From Rhizopus arrhizus (taxonomy: Eukaryota; Mucoromycota; Mucoromycetes; Mucorales; Rhizopodaceae), in contig JAKZZE010000001.1 of the NCBI GenBank assembly GCA_024220505.1, positions 2,232,001 to 2,296,000 on the forward strand: a DNA stretch of 64,000 nucleotides, in the 5' to 3' direction. Each line of letters starts with the position of its first letter. Within the stretch, counting starts at the first letter, position 1. Positions 1 through 9,816 of the stretch are shown here, in pieces. A model generated the notes under the pieces. That model saw only the letters and a list, made by a program, of their open reading frames with translations. It had not been told where the DNA came from and searched no databases. The position numbers were made by a program, and so were the translations under genes.

Positions 1-38
1 AGCTTAAAAAAAAGAGAGATCAAAAGTCTCTGGTTATC

Positions 39-73
<35 letters not shown>

Positions 74-1983
74 GCAGCATTTTATTGCTCAAAGCAACGA
101 CGTTAAATGAAAATGAAATGTAGACTATGGACTAGTGAATATACAATTTGTGTTGACTAGAATTTTAGTTATTCATTTTTGTGTTTTGCTTTTTATATCA
201 TTTAAAGCGTTATTTATAACTGTAACTGTCCTCAGTGATATATAATTTACATATGAGTCTTTAGCTATAATACATCGGCCACCATTCATCCTTTGTGGTA
301 TTTTGCTTGAAGTTATGTAGTCAGTGTTACTACTTCTTTTGTTATATCGTTATAAAGACTCTTTGACTGTCATGATTTGAAAGGGTCTATTTACTAGGCC
401 AAGGATAACACAGGTGCCTAAACTACAAGATTATATTGAAGAACAAGATTACAAAAGTCTGCATTTTTATCTATTCATAGAGTGTTAAACCAAGAGAATA
501 AGGCTTTTATCGAATATCAAGACTTTTTATTAAGAAAACAAAAGCCTATAGAATCTAATATACTAGAAGATGGACTTTTCTTATAAAATATAATTTTATG
601 AATGCTTGAATAAAAATATTTATATTGGACTTTTACTTTTGAAAATGAGAATACCAAAGTAAAGTAAAAAATAACAATAATAAAAGAGCTTCAATTATCA
701 CTGAGAGAATTACTATACCCAGATCTTGGGGAGATGATTTCTTGTCTTTTTTTTTTTTTTTTTTTTTGTCCTACCAAAAAGATTATCCGAAATATTCTTT
801 CTTTTCTCATACAAAACATTGGTTTAGCCCTTTGCTGTGCAAAAATATAAAAAAAATAAAAAAAAATAAAAAAAAATAAAAAATACAGTGATATTGTCCA
901 TTGTTGAAAACAGCACCCTTGGAGTATTCTCCTTCTCAGTTAAAATAGTCTTTATTTTGATTGATGATCTCTTGTGCAAATACCTTTCTTTACTTTCTAT
1001 TCCAACTTTAACCTATACAAACAATGGCTGCTTGATTTTTTCATCCTTATTTCCTTCCTTTTCACACCAAAAAAAAAAGGGGGGGGGACAACAACAACAA
1101 CAACAACAACAAGGAAAAAAATCAATCCAATAGATTAGGTAATCTTCTAAAAGTAATTATTACGGGAAAAACTCTTTTTGGTTGAAAAGCACACTCTTTA
1201 AAATGACCTCCGACTTGTGGATACAAAAAAAAATAATCAAAAGACTTTTACAGAGTATAATTCGATTACAAAATTGACGGATGGTGTGTGTATGTCATGA
1301 AAGATTTGGTTGTTTCTTAAATATCAAAAAAATTTCAAAGTTCTTTTTTTCCCTTACATTTCTTTGATTTCTCTTTTCACACGCACAGCAAACGGGCGTC
1401 TGATCCCATCGTGTCTCAAGTGGGATTAAAGTACCGAAAGTTGAATAGTGACATTCAAGGGAAAAAATAAATAAAGAAAAATATGGGCTGATGTAGCACA
1501 ATGTGGGGTAAGAAAGAAGAAAAAAAAAAATGTGAATTTCTTTTATACAAAAAAGTCAATCTGTTCCTAGGAATGAAATATGTTGATGATTTTATAAATA
1601 AAGAAAAGAACAGAAAATTATGTACTTGTTGTCAACTCAAAGAGTTTTTTTGGTTAAACAACAGAGGTTTGGATCTCAATCAGGAAATATGTGAATTCTA
1701 CTTGAGCCTCAAATCATTTTTTTTATTGTCAAGTTGTGAATTAAAGAGAATGATAGAAAGAGATTAAAGAAATGAGCTTAAAAACAGGGCAATTTAGATA
1801 TAAGCTTTATATCCCATCTTTTTTTTTTTTTTTTTTCTTTTTTTTTTTTACCCTTGGTCTCCTTGAAAATCTTTCTCCACGCTTTTTCTTGTGCCTTCTT
1901 TTTTAGGAAATTGATTAAAGTATAAAAATGACAGATTATTTTTTATTTTCTTTTAAACTTTCTTCACTTGGCCACAAAATAAA
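1..1983. other. A/T-rich intergenic DNA, no confident gene
   Basis: I see no gene that I can support here. The stretch holds several poly-A and poly-T runs and a (CAA)-type repeat near 1090-1112 that makes a spurious glutamine run on the plus strand. Around 400-590 two plus-strand frames read like protein (for example VPKLQDYIEEQDYK, then after a frame change NQENKAFIEYQDFLLRKQKP), but no start, splice sites or family could be assigned. The last 100 bases are pyrimidine-rich and form the presumed leader of the transporter gene that follows. Confidence 0.6.
841..883. repeat. (A9T)n-like short tandem repeat
   Basis: Runs of about nine A separated by single T bases repeat four times in tandem. 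It is a simple A/T tract with no coding content. Confidence 0.8.
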
Positions 1984-2689
1984 ATGACTACAGTTGAACT
2001 TCAAGACACTGAGAATAAATATGAACCAACAGCACATGTGCCTGTTGTAGTCGCACCTACTATTGCCAATCCTGGTCCACTAGGCCTTTGTGGTTTCGCT
2101 TTGACAACATTTGTACTGTCTCTTCATAATGCTGGTGCTGGTTTGCCTGCTACTAGTCCACATGGTGTCGTTACTGGTCTTGCCTTCTTTTATGGTGGTT
2201 TAGTTCAAGTAAGATTCAAGTGAAATAATTTTCTATCGAAATCTAATATAATTATAGCTTTTAGCTGGTATGTGGGAATTCAAAACAGGAAATACATTTG
2301 GTGCCACAGCATTCTCAAGTTATGGTGGTTTCTGGTTATCTTTTGGTTTGATCTTTGTTCCAGGTGCAAATATCACTGGAAGTTACAATGGTGACACAGC
2401 CATCTTGGAAAAATCTTTGGGTTATTACTTGCTCGGATGGACTATTTTCACAGGAATCATGTTGATTGCTTCACACCGTTCAAGTGTTGGGCTTGTTTCT
2501 CTCTTCTTTTTCTTGTTTATAACCTTCATCATGTTAACTGCTGGTAAACTCAACAGTTCTATTAATTGTCAAATTGCTGGTGGTGCACTAGGTGTCGTCA
2601 CAGCATTCATAGCCTGGTATAACGCTCTCAGTGGTCTATTAACCAAAGATTCTTCACACTTTATTTTACCCATTGGACGTCTCAATTAA
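1984..2689 (+). CDS. GPR1/FUN34/YaaH (Ato/Ady2) family acetate/ammonium-type transporter
   Basis: Predicted plasma-membrane transporter of 218 residues. The family (yeast Ady2/Ato, bacterial SatP) moves acetate or related monocarboxylates and has been linked to ammonium export. The family signature reads NPGPLGL at residues 29-35, directly before the first of six expected hydrophobic segments; the normal form is NPAPLGL, so one residue differs. Two exons: 1984-2208 and 2258-2689, joined by a 49-nt GT-AG intron that restores [15 protein letters not shown]. The start is the first ATG and follows a long pyrimidine-rich leader. Length is normal for the family. The substrate cannot be told from sequence. 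The assignment to the family is firm. Confidence 0.9.
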
Positions 2690-3442
2690 ATCATTCTTTT
2701 CTTTTACACATATTTTCTTTAATACTTTACTTAATAAACCATTAGTTCACTAACCACAAGACAGGTTTATCATAAAAATGAAACCTAGTCAATTAAATAA
2801 AATGAATAGTCTTTATTATCAACACCAATAACACTTTTCCCCTTCCCCCCCAAAAAAAAAGAGAGAGAGGCAACTTGTCAATCCTTTTTTTCAATTCCGA
2901 TTGGTTCATGAAATCAAAAGTGAACACACATCAGCATTTCCCAGGCATTACCCCACCTGTCCTTTTCTTTTTTTGATAATTTTATCATCACCAATTAAAG
3001 AGCCCTTGTTTAAACAGATGATAGTCCTCTTCTACATTTGAATCATTACACTATCTTTATGATCTCGAAACTAATATTTAATCATCTCTTTTCTTGATAT
3101 TGTTTTTGATCCTTTTCTCTATGTATGTCTGCTAATTGTATTTAAAAGTCAAGATTTACTAAACATGAATGAATACAAAGCCAGCAGAATAAATATTAGA
3201 AACGTATAATCTTATTCAATACCTTGGAAAAGGCTTACTCATTTGAATTACTATCGTTACTTGATGCATTGACCCTCTTTACTTATTCAGTAGACACATA
3301 AAGCCTACTGTTATAAGAGATTTATGATCAAAATCTCTTACTGCATGAACTTGTAAGATTTTATAAGCCACATTTCTAACAGAGTAATCCTTTTTTTTTT
3401 TTTTGGTAGATAATTTAAAATCATTCTTCCCTTTCACGTACA
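2690..3442. other. intergenic region
   Basis: The 750 bases between the transporter and the RPP1 homologue are A/T-rich with stops in all frames. I see no gene, tRNA or repeat beyond short homopolymers. Confidence 0.6.
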
Positions 3443-4410
3443 ATGTATCATGATTTCAATATACCATGCCCTTTTCTGCCAGATCGTATAACACTAGATA
3501 AACTTAAACTTATCCTTTCTCGACTGTCACAGTGTAATAGCAAAAGAAAAGAGAGTTTTTGAAGTGAACTGATGTATCATTTAAATGTAGTTAACGAATG
3601 TACAATTGCACTTAATTACACAATAGACAATGTTAACAAAGTGAGTGGGTGTAAAAAAAAAAGGATAATAAATAAATAAAAAAAAAAAACTAATTGAGGA
3701 GAAATGAAAGGTTCAAAAACCGTCAGTGATAGACACATCAATCCTCAATACCAAATATCCACTGACTATCATTAAACGTATTACCATTAATACAGACACA
3801 GCATTTGATAATGTAAGTAAATGTACAACTTGTGGCTTTAGAGGCTCACAGTAATGATCATCAGGAAGATATTGAGAGAATAAGGGAAGAATATGATTTA
3901 GTTGCTTTAAAAACAAGAAATGTTGAATTATTTCAAGCAGCTTGTTCAAGTTTAAACATTGATATTATTTCATTCCATTTTGATGAAAGATTATCATTTG
4001 AATTGGATTTATTAGATATAAAAAGAGCATTAGAACGACGTGTTTATTTTGAAATATGTTATGCACCAGCGATAAAAGGTTTATCAGATAAAGAAGGAAA
4101 TGAATAGATTATTCATATTTATTTTTAGATAAACAAGCTAAACTGTATACATTACAAATAGCAAAACAACTATTTGATTACACAAAAGGTAGACAATGGA
4201 TCATATCGAGTGGTACAGAATCAGTATCTGAAGTTCGTAATCCATTTGATATATTTTATTTGTAAGTAATTGATTTACATGTCCATCCTTTCTTTTATTC
4301 ACCATTTTTTTTAAAGTGCCAAATCACTTGGACTAGCTAATGATTCAGCAAAGTTTACGATTGAAAAGAACTGTGAACAAGTTTTATTAAAAGCAAAGAA
4401 AAAGCAATAA
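3443..4410 (+). CDS. RPP1: RNase P / RNase MRP protein subunit p30 (Rpp1)
   Basis: Protein subunit of nuclear RNase P and RNase MRP, which process tRNA 5' ends and pre-rRNA. The product is 234 residues with the TIM-barrel-like p30 order of motifs: N-terminal MYHDFNIP, then ECTIALNYTIDNVNK, RITINTDTAFDN, YDLVALK, FEICYAPAIKD, and WIISSGTESVSEVRNP. Six exons: 3443-3533, 3591-3640, 3711-3812, about 3844-4078, 4129-4261, 4317-4410; these sum to a whole number of codons. The intron between exons 3 and 4 is odd: frame closure leaves only 25-31 nt for it. Length is a little below the usual 260-290. The p30 identity rests on motif order through all six exons, so I consider it sound; the short intron is the weak point. 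Confidence 0.85.
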
Positions 4411-4516
4411 AGTGATGACGTTATTTAAGGTTTTTCTGCTCTTTGTGCGGAGATTTGTTGTCATGGAGATATAAAAATGTATAGCACATTTCTATTTTCT
4501 TTTATTCTCTTCAAGT

Positions 4517-5005
4517 ATGAGCTATCAATATCAGTCTTATACAACAAAATCAAGCAGTGATGGAACTAGAGTAACCTCTGTTGTTATTCATGAAATATCA
4601 GAAGCAGAAGCATCCGAATTTCCTTTAGAAGAAAAATCACACTATGAAGTATTGAATGAAGACCAATTGACAGAGTATGATTTTCTTTCACTGATGGATT
4701 CAGAAGATGATGACGATACAGAAAGTGACTCTGATATAGAACAATATTGGTTTCCTTCTCTTTTAAAGAGTTCAATCATTCAATTCTTGGAAGATGATGA
4801 TTTAGAAGAATTGACAGATGACGATAATAAAAGTGAAGCGATTATCGAAGAAGATGACGAACAAGAAGAGGATGATGGATTGACTGAAACTGATGTAGTA
4901 ATATCTTCTAGTGGGAAAAGGTCCCCACAATATAAGTTTAGACAAAGAAAAAAAGTGAAAAGACCTGAACAAATCCCAGTTGAAGTTTATCACATTGTTC
5001 TTTAA
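4517..5005 (+). CDS. acidic protein of unknown function
   Basis: Intronless 162-residue protein that I do not recognise. The N-terminal 40 residues are rich in S, T and E, the middle (about 60-125) is very acidic with repeated D/E runs such as DSEDDDDTESDSDIE, and the C-terminus turns basic (FRQRKKVKRPEQIPVE). That bipolar charge pattern fits a nuclear histone- or RNA-binding accessory protein, but this is inference only. It begins 106 bases after the RPP1 stop on the same strand. The ATG follows a pyrimidine-rich leader. Codon use and absence of internal stops support it being a real gene. Confidence 0.6.
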   Translation: MSYQYQSYTTKSSSDGTRVTSVVIHEISEAEASEFPLEEKSHYEVLNEDQLTEYDFLSLMDSEDDDDTESDSDIEQYWFPSLLKSSIIQFLEDDDLEELTDDDNKSEAIIEEDDEQEEDDGLTETDVVISSSGKRSPQYKFRQRKKVKRPEQIPVEVYHIVL

Positions 5006-5073
5006 GCCATTTTGATTTAACAAATAAAAAATAGCATGAATTTTATATTTAAACTCAGCTTTTTTTTTCTTTT

Positions 5074-5110
<37 letters not shown>

Positions 5111-5876
5111 CCACCAACAAACCTTTGCTTAAAGGTGCTGAGCTATTTTTTTTTTTATCGCTGATAGTTTGTAAAAATATATAGCTTGTACCTTTGTTTT
5201 TGATGGTTTAATATGCTTGAATAAATCCAAGTAAAGAATAAAAAGAAAAGAACTGATTGATAATCTATACTTTTGACACATAACCTATTTAAATCTAACC
5301 AAAAGCAGAATTAGATTTTACAAGGTGGTACTTTAAAGCGTTGTACCAAAAAAGTATCTCTCCGTTGGCTATAATGATGATGAGTCGATTGTATCATTGA
5401 ATGCTGTATTCAAAGGATTCAGTTGAGTTGAATGATATTGTAAGATATGATATTATGATTGATAATATCAAGTAGCGAAGCATTATAGACTAAACCTTGG
5501 ATAAAAAGTCAATTGAAAAGTTTTAAAAATCATTCGATTGTTTCAAGAATATGCTTTTTGTTTTTTCATTATTCTTTATTATGTGTTCACTACTCTCTCT
5601 TTGAAAATAAATCTTTTCAAATAAAACTTTTTGTGTAAATCATATTTCAATTCATACAAGCAATCCATATAATTTACTCAAAAATGATAATAAAATCAAA
5701 TTGTAAGGGTATCACCTACAAGAACTTTAATTCTTGTGCCGAGGGTAATTTTGTCCCCTTGGTTTTCTATTGATTATTAAAAATACAGCATTCTTCCCAG
5801 TTGTAATAAACAGGAATTAGACAAGGTACGCTCATCCTCAAAAAAAAAAAAAAAAAAAAAAGTAACTATGGAAACG

Positions 5877-5910
<34 letters not shown>

Positions 5911-6747
5911 CAAATAAATTCTCTTTAAACCAACTCATGTAAATATGAATGCTAGATTGTGCACAGTAGCATGTTTGTTTATTACAAGCCATCCTTTTCT
6001 TCTTTGTCAGTAATACAGACATATAAAATCCTTATCTTTTATGTTATTTCAGATGTGCATTATCATATGATAACCTCAATTAGTTTGAAAGGCGCTATCA
6101 AATTCACATCAAATATTCTCAAACTTATTTGTGTTGCTGATAAGGTTAATCAAAGTGATCGTTTTACTGTTTAAATAGAGTTTAAAATAAAAATAAAATA
6201 AAAACTTGATTTTTTGTGTTAGTCTCACTCAATTCAATGCATCTTATTTTGTGAAAACCTAGACTCTTTTTTACATTAAAATACTACAAAGACTTTATTG
6301 TTATCCTCCAATTCAAAGTATAAACAGTTTACTTTTAAGTAAAAAAGAAATCATTGTACGACAAACAAACAAGAAAAACATAGTTTCTTATTTGTAAACC
6401 AAAATGTATTGAAAATCTTTTTTTTTTTTAATTAACAGTGCAAGTGAAAAGAGGGGGAGTAAAGTTGATATGAAAGCAAACTCCGCACGCACTGGCCAAA
6501 ATATGATTGATTTGACATATGAAAAATAAAGAAAAGGGGGAGAAGGGGATTCATCAAATCAATGTCAAATTTAAAATAAACGTCACTCATTCTCACGCAT
6601 CTTTTTTTATTTTCATGTGTACATTGAATGATGTTTATTTATATTCTATAAAAAAAAAAAAAAAAAAAAAAAAAAAGAGATGGAGAGGCTTATTCTTTTT
6701 TTTTCCCTTTTTTTTTTTTCTTTTTCTTTTCTTTTTGAAACAAAAGC
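5006..6747. other. long intergenic region with A/T homopolymers
   Basis: I find no supported gene. T runs near 5070-5105, A runs near 5840-5910 and 6650-6676, and pyrimidine-rich DNA just before 6748 dominate. Reading frames at 5959-6174 and 6519-6776 look like chance openings: low complexity, no splice context, no family motif. Confidence 0.55.
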
Positions 6748-7802
6748 ATGGTAAATATGACCGTAGCTCATCCTAAACCACCTACAAAAGATGGTAAGTT
6801 AAGTTGAGTAGCCGTTGTCTTTATTAAACATATTTTAAAGGTGAAAATGGTTATATCAAAGCCAATGGTAAACATCAAGATCACTTTATTGAACGCGTAA
6901 CTTCTCTTCCTATCGTGAAAGACAGTGTTTCTAAAGCTCAAGAAGTGGCAAATAAATCTTTTATTGGTCGATGGACTTTATCTACCTTTCAATATGTAAG
7001 TGAAAAACAACCAGAGTATATTCAAGGATATTATCAGCAATATCTTGAACCTCATTTGGATCTTTATGGTGGTCGTTCATTGGATTATGTTCAAGCCAAG
7101 GTACCTCTTATCGATCAACCTAGTGTTGAAGTCATTGATGCAATCAAGCAACCTGTAAAGGCCAAGGTGGACAATACCCTTCAGACTGTGACTTATCCTG
7201 CGCATGTTATTGCAGGTGGATTCAATCGACAACTGACTCGTGTCATTGATCATTTGGAAGGTACGATAGAAACTTATCTTCCTCCTTCTCATGAGGATGA
7301 CTTTTCGCAAACCAAATCAATGGATTCTGAAAATCAAGCTATACGTGCTTATGATCTAATGCTCAAGCTCACTCAACGATTGAATCATGCTCTTCCTAAA
7401 TCTCGTCAGGAACTTGCAAATGTTGCTCAAGCTAATGTACTCATTCAGACAACTGTTCATCAGCTTCAAATGGTTCAAGAGACCTTGATTGTTTATGGTC
7501 AAGCCGCTCAAGAACGTCTACCTTCTTCTGTCAACCTTCGTGTACAGCAAACGACTGAACTCATTCAAAAATGGACATCTCAAGTTCATCAACAGCTCTC
7601 TACCTTGACTGATCGTGAATGGATCAAGCATCAATTAAGTTTGGCTAGTGAACAATTGGATGTCATCAAGGCTGAATGGGCTCGTACAGATGTTTCGGTA
7701 ACTGAAAAATCTCGCTTGACCCTTCAACAGATCCACAGTAACCTCTTGCCTCTTTTCCAATCCATTCAATCTCAATTACACTTGTTATTGAAACAAAACT
7801 GA
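6748..7802 (+). CDS. perilipin-like lipid droplet protein (Mpl1/Cap20 type)
   Basis: Predicted lipid-droplet coat protein of 335 residues. Fungal perilipins (Metarhizium Mpl1, Colletotrichum Cap20) bind droplets and control triacylglycerol stores. The N-terminal part carries the perilipin-type segment FIERVTSLPIVKDS followed by alternating amphipathic helix (LDYVQAKVPLIDQP, VDNTLQTVTYPAHVI), then long helical regions rich in Q and L up to the C-terminus. Two exons: 6748-6793 and 6841-7802. The upstream ATG at 6748 is used; a second ATG lies three codons later. Its 3' end overlaps the coding end of the opposite-strand Cox20 gene by 31 bases. The family call is moderately firm; other helical apolipoprotein-like proteins could look similar. 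Confidence 0.75.
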
Positions 7803-8403
7803 CAGAATAAAAGTCTCATTCTTTTTGAAAAAGAATTATCTTTATTCTTTTTTGAAGGTGTTTCGATCACTACATCAAACGCACCGTTCTTTCCTCTTTC
7901 TGTAATCACTAATTTTTCATTACGCTGAGAATCTGTTGCTTTCACAATCATGCGTAGTTTTTCTAGTTTTTGCTTTCTTTCCATCTGACACATTTCAAAA
8001 GAAACTGCAGATACACCACAAAAGGTACCCACTGCCCAATTGGCAGAAGTGGATACAATACCTATTTTCAACTTGAGTATCTCTGTTTTATTCAATATTC
8101 TCAACAGCTTACGTTTAGACATAAAACGAATGGCTCCAATAGTTACACCAGCAGCTATAAAAAAAAATACAGCAAAATTCAAACCTTTAGTATACTTACA
8201 CCTTCTCTTTCTCTCTTTGTCAATTTACCCATGCCATAAAGCAATGCATTACGAGAACAAGGAATCTTGTTTACTTCCTTGAAATCTTCAAGTTTTATTG
8301 TCTACCAATTGTTTTTTACTTAACAACAGCATTTTATCTTTTCCCGCTTTTTATTCACCTTTAAAGCATCTACAAAGGAGGGTGAATCTTGCTGCGATGA
8401 CAT
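7772..8403 (-). CDS. COX20: Cytochrome c oxidase assembly protein Cox20 (FAM36A family)
   Basis: Inner-mitochondrial-membrane chaperone that binds newly made Cox2 during complex IV assembly. Predicted 176 residues. Family features: the N-terminal FKEVNKIPCSRNALLYGMG, a transmembrane helix (LNFAVFFFIAAGVTIGAI), a basic loop, and SANWAVGTFCGVSAVSFEMCQMER, which spans the second helix. Exons on the minus strand: 8403-8359, 8301-8229, 8184-7772, with GT-AG introns of 57 and 44 nt. The C-terminal tail (about 50 residues after the second helix) is long and its last ten codons are antisense to the perilipin-like gene, so the true end could be earlier by splicing I cannot see. The core call is strong. 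Confidence 0.8.
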
Positions 8404-9594
8404 CTTTTGTCTATAAAAAAAATTCAGGCTAGTTTTTTTTTTTTTTTTTTTTTTCTTTTTTTCTAAAAATGTAACTATTTAAATCCCAGCAATTTCATCT
8501 AAGAAGCTTATTTCCCTTCTTTTTTTGCTTGTCCTAGTTTCAAGATGAAATACAAGCATGTGGAAAGTAAGGAGAGGAAGGGTAGGACATGTGTAAAGGA
8601 AGTACAAACTTTACTCAATTATTTTTCATATGATTTGTTATCAACTTTTAAACTTTTTTTTTCATGCAAGCTTGACAAAAAAAGAAAACCTTGCTTTGTG
8701 ACCATGTCATGCTTGAACTTGATATTTTCATTCTATCCATCTTACTTTCTATGCTACCGTTCAAGTAGCTAGAGCTTTCAATTGAAAACACGACTAAGCC
8801 TATTCTTTTTTCTTATCCTCTCGCTTAGGACTCTTTTTAAACATGTACATCCTTTCCAAATTGACGAAAATTGATGTAAAAAAGTCTTTTTCTAAACAAA
8901 TCAAACGTAGCACATCTTTTCTTTTCTTTTTTTTCTTTCCCCTCCAGCCTTGTCATACGTAAATCCCACTTTATTCAGTTCAACACATCAGATCAACTTT
9001 AAACCATTATAAACGCACAATGACTGACTTTATCGTATCACAAAGTTTGCTATACTAAATAAAATTGAATTCTAGAATATGAATACATTGCTGGCAAAGC
9101 AAACACGATCAAGTCACCTCGTCGTCTTTTCAGATTCGATTTCTAGTCTTACTGCTGAATTCAAGTCAGTGAACTGAATGCAAATAATGTATTCAAAATC
9201 GTGCTGTAAGCATATCACTAAAATAGATTGAGTTATAGACCAGTGGCAAGCACGCGTCCCGTCTTGTGCCCTTTAGCCTTTCAAGAACAATTTTCATCAA
9301 CGTTCTAATATATCGATTAATGCTCCATGTGAGATTTCTCATGTCTCTATTCTAGACGACAGTGTATGGTTTGTTGTAATCAGTGTTGTTGTACGAACTC
9401 AAAAGAAGACTTGGTCTATTCAGCTGAATATCCCCAAAGACCTGTGTACGGGGTCTAAAGATCTGCTTTCAAACACTACTTGTACACAGTGACTTGAGTC
9501 CGTCTCTATTATTATTTCCGACGAATAATCAATCATCAGGTTGGACGTGCATTATAATCTTTTAGATAACAGTGACATCTAAGCGACAGACCTT

Positions 9595-9643
<49 letters not shown>

Positions 9644-9816
9644 CATTAATCTAAACAGACAGATTTCTCTGATTAAGTACAAGTTACAGAAAGAAAGAGA
9701 GGTGTAAAGTATGGTTTACAAAATAAAAAAAAAAAGGGGGAGAGGGGGAATGCTTTAATACAAAATTACAGTGTGCACTTATAAATAATAAAAATAATAA
9801 TAAATCATAGGTCGCT
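8404..9816. other. intergenic region with a less A/T-rich island
   Basis: No gene that I can support. The part from about 9060 to 9560 is visibly richer in G+C than its flanks and holds short open stretches without start codons. One plus-strand stretch reads EYEYIAGKANTIKS, which resembles the end of Ty3/gypsy RNase H domains, but only over about 15 residues. From 9593 the DNA is homopolymer. Confidence 0.5.
9593..9642. repeat. T9-A41 homopolymer junction
   Basis: Nine T bases run directly into 41 A bases. It is one of several T-run/A-run junctions in intergenic DNA here. Confidence 0.9.

Noticed and set aside
888..1133. Plus-strand frame with a glutamine run
   Set aside because: The run comes from a CAA microsatellite, and the rest is hydrophobic, low complexity and without gene context.
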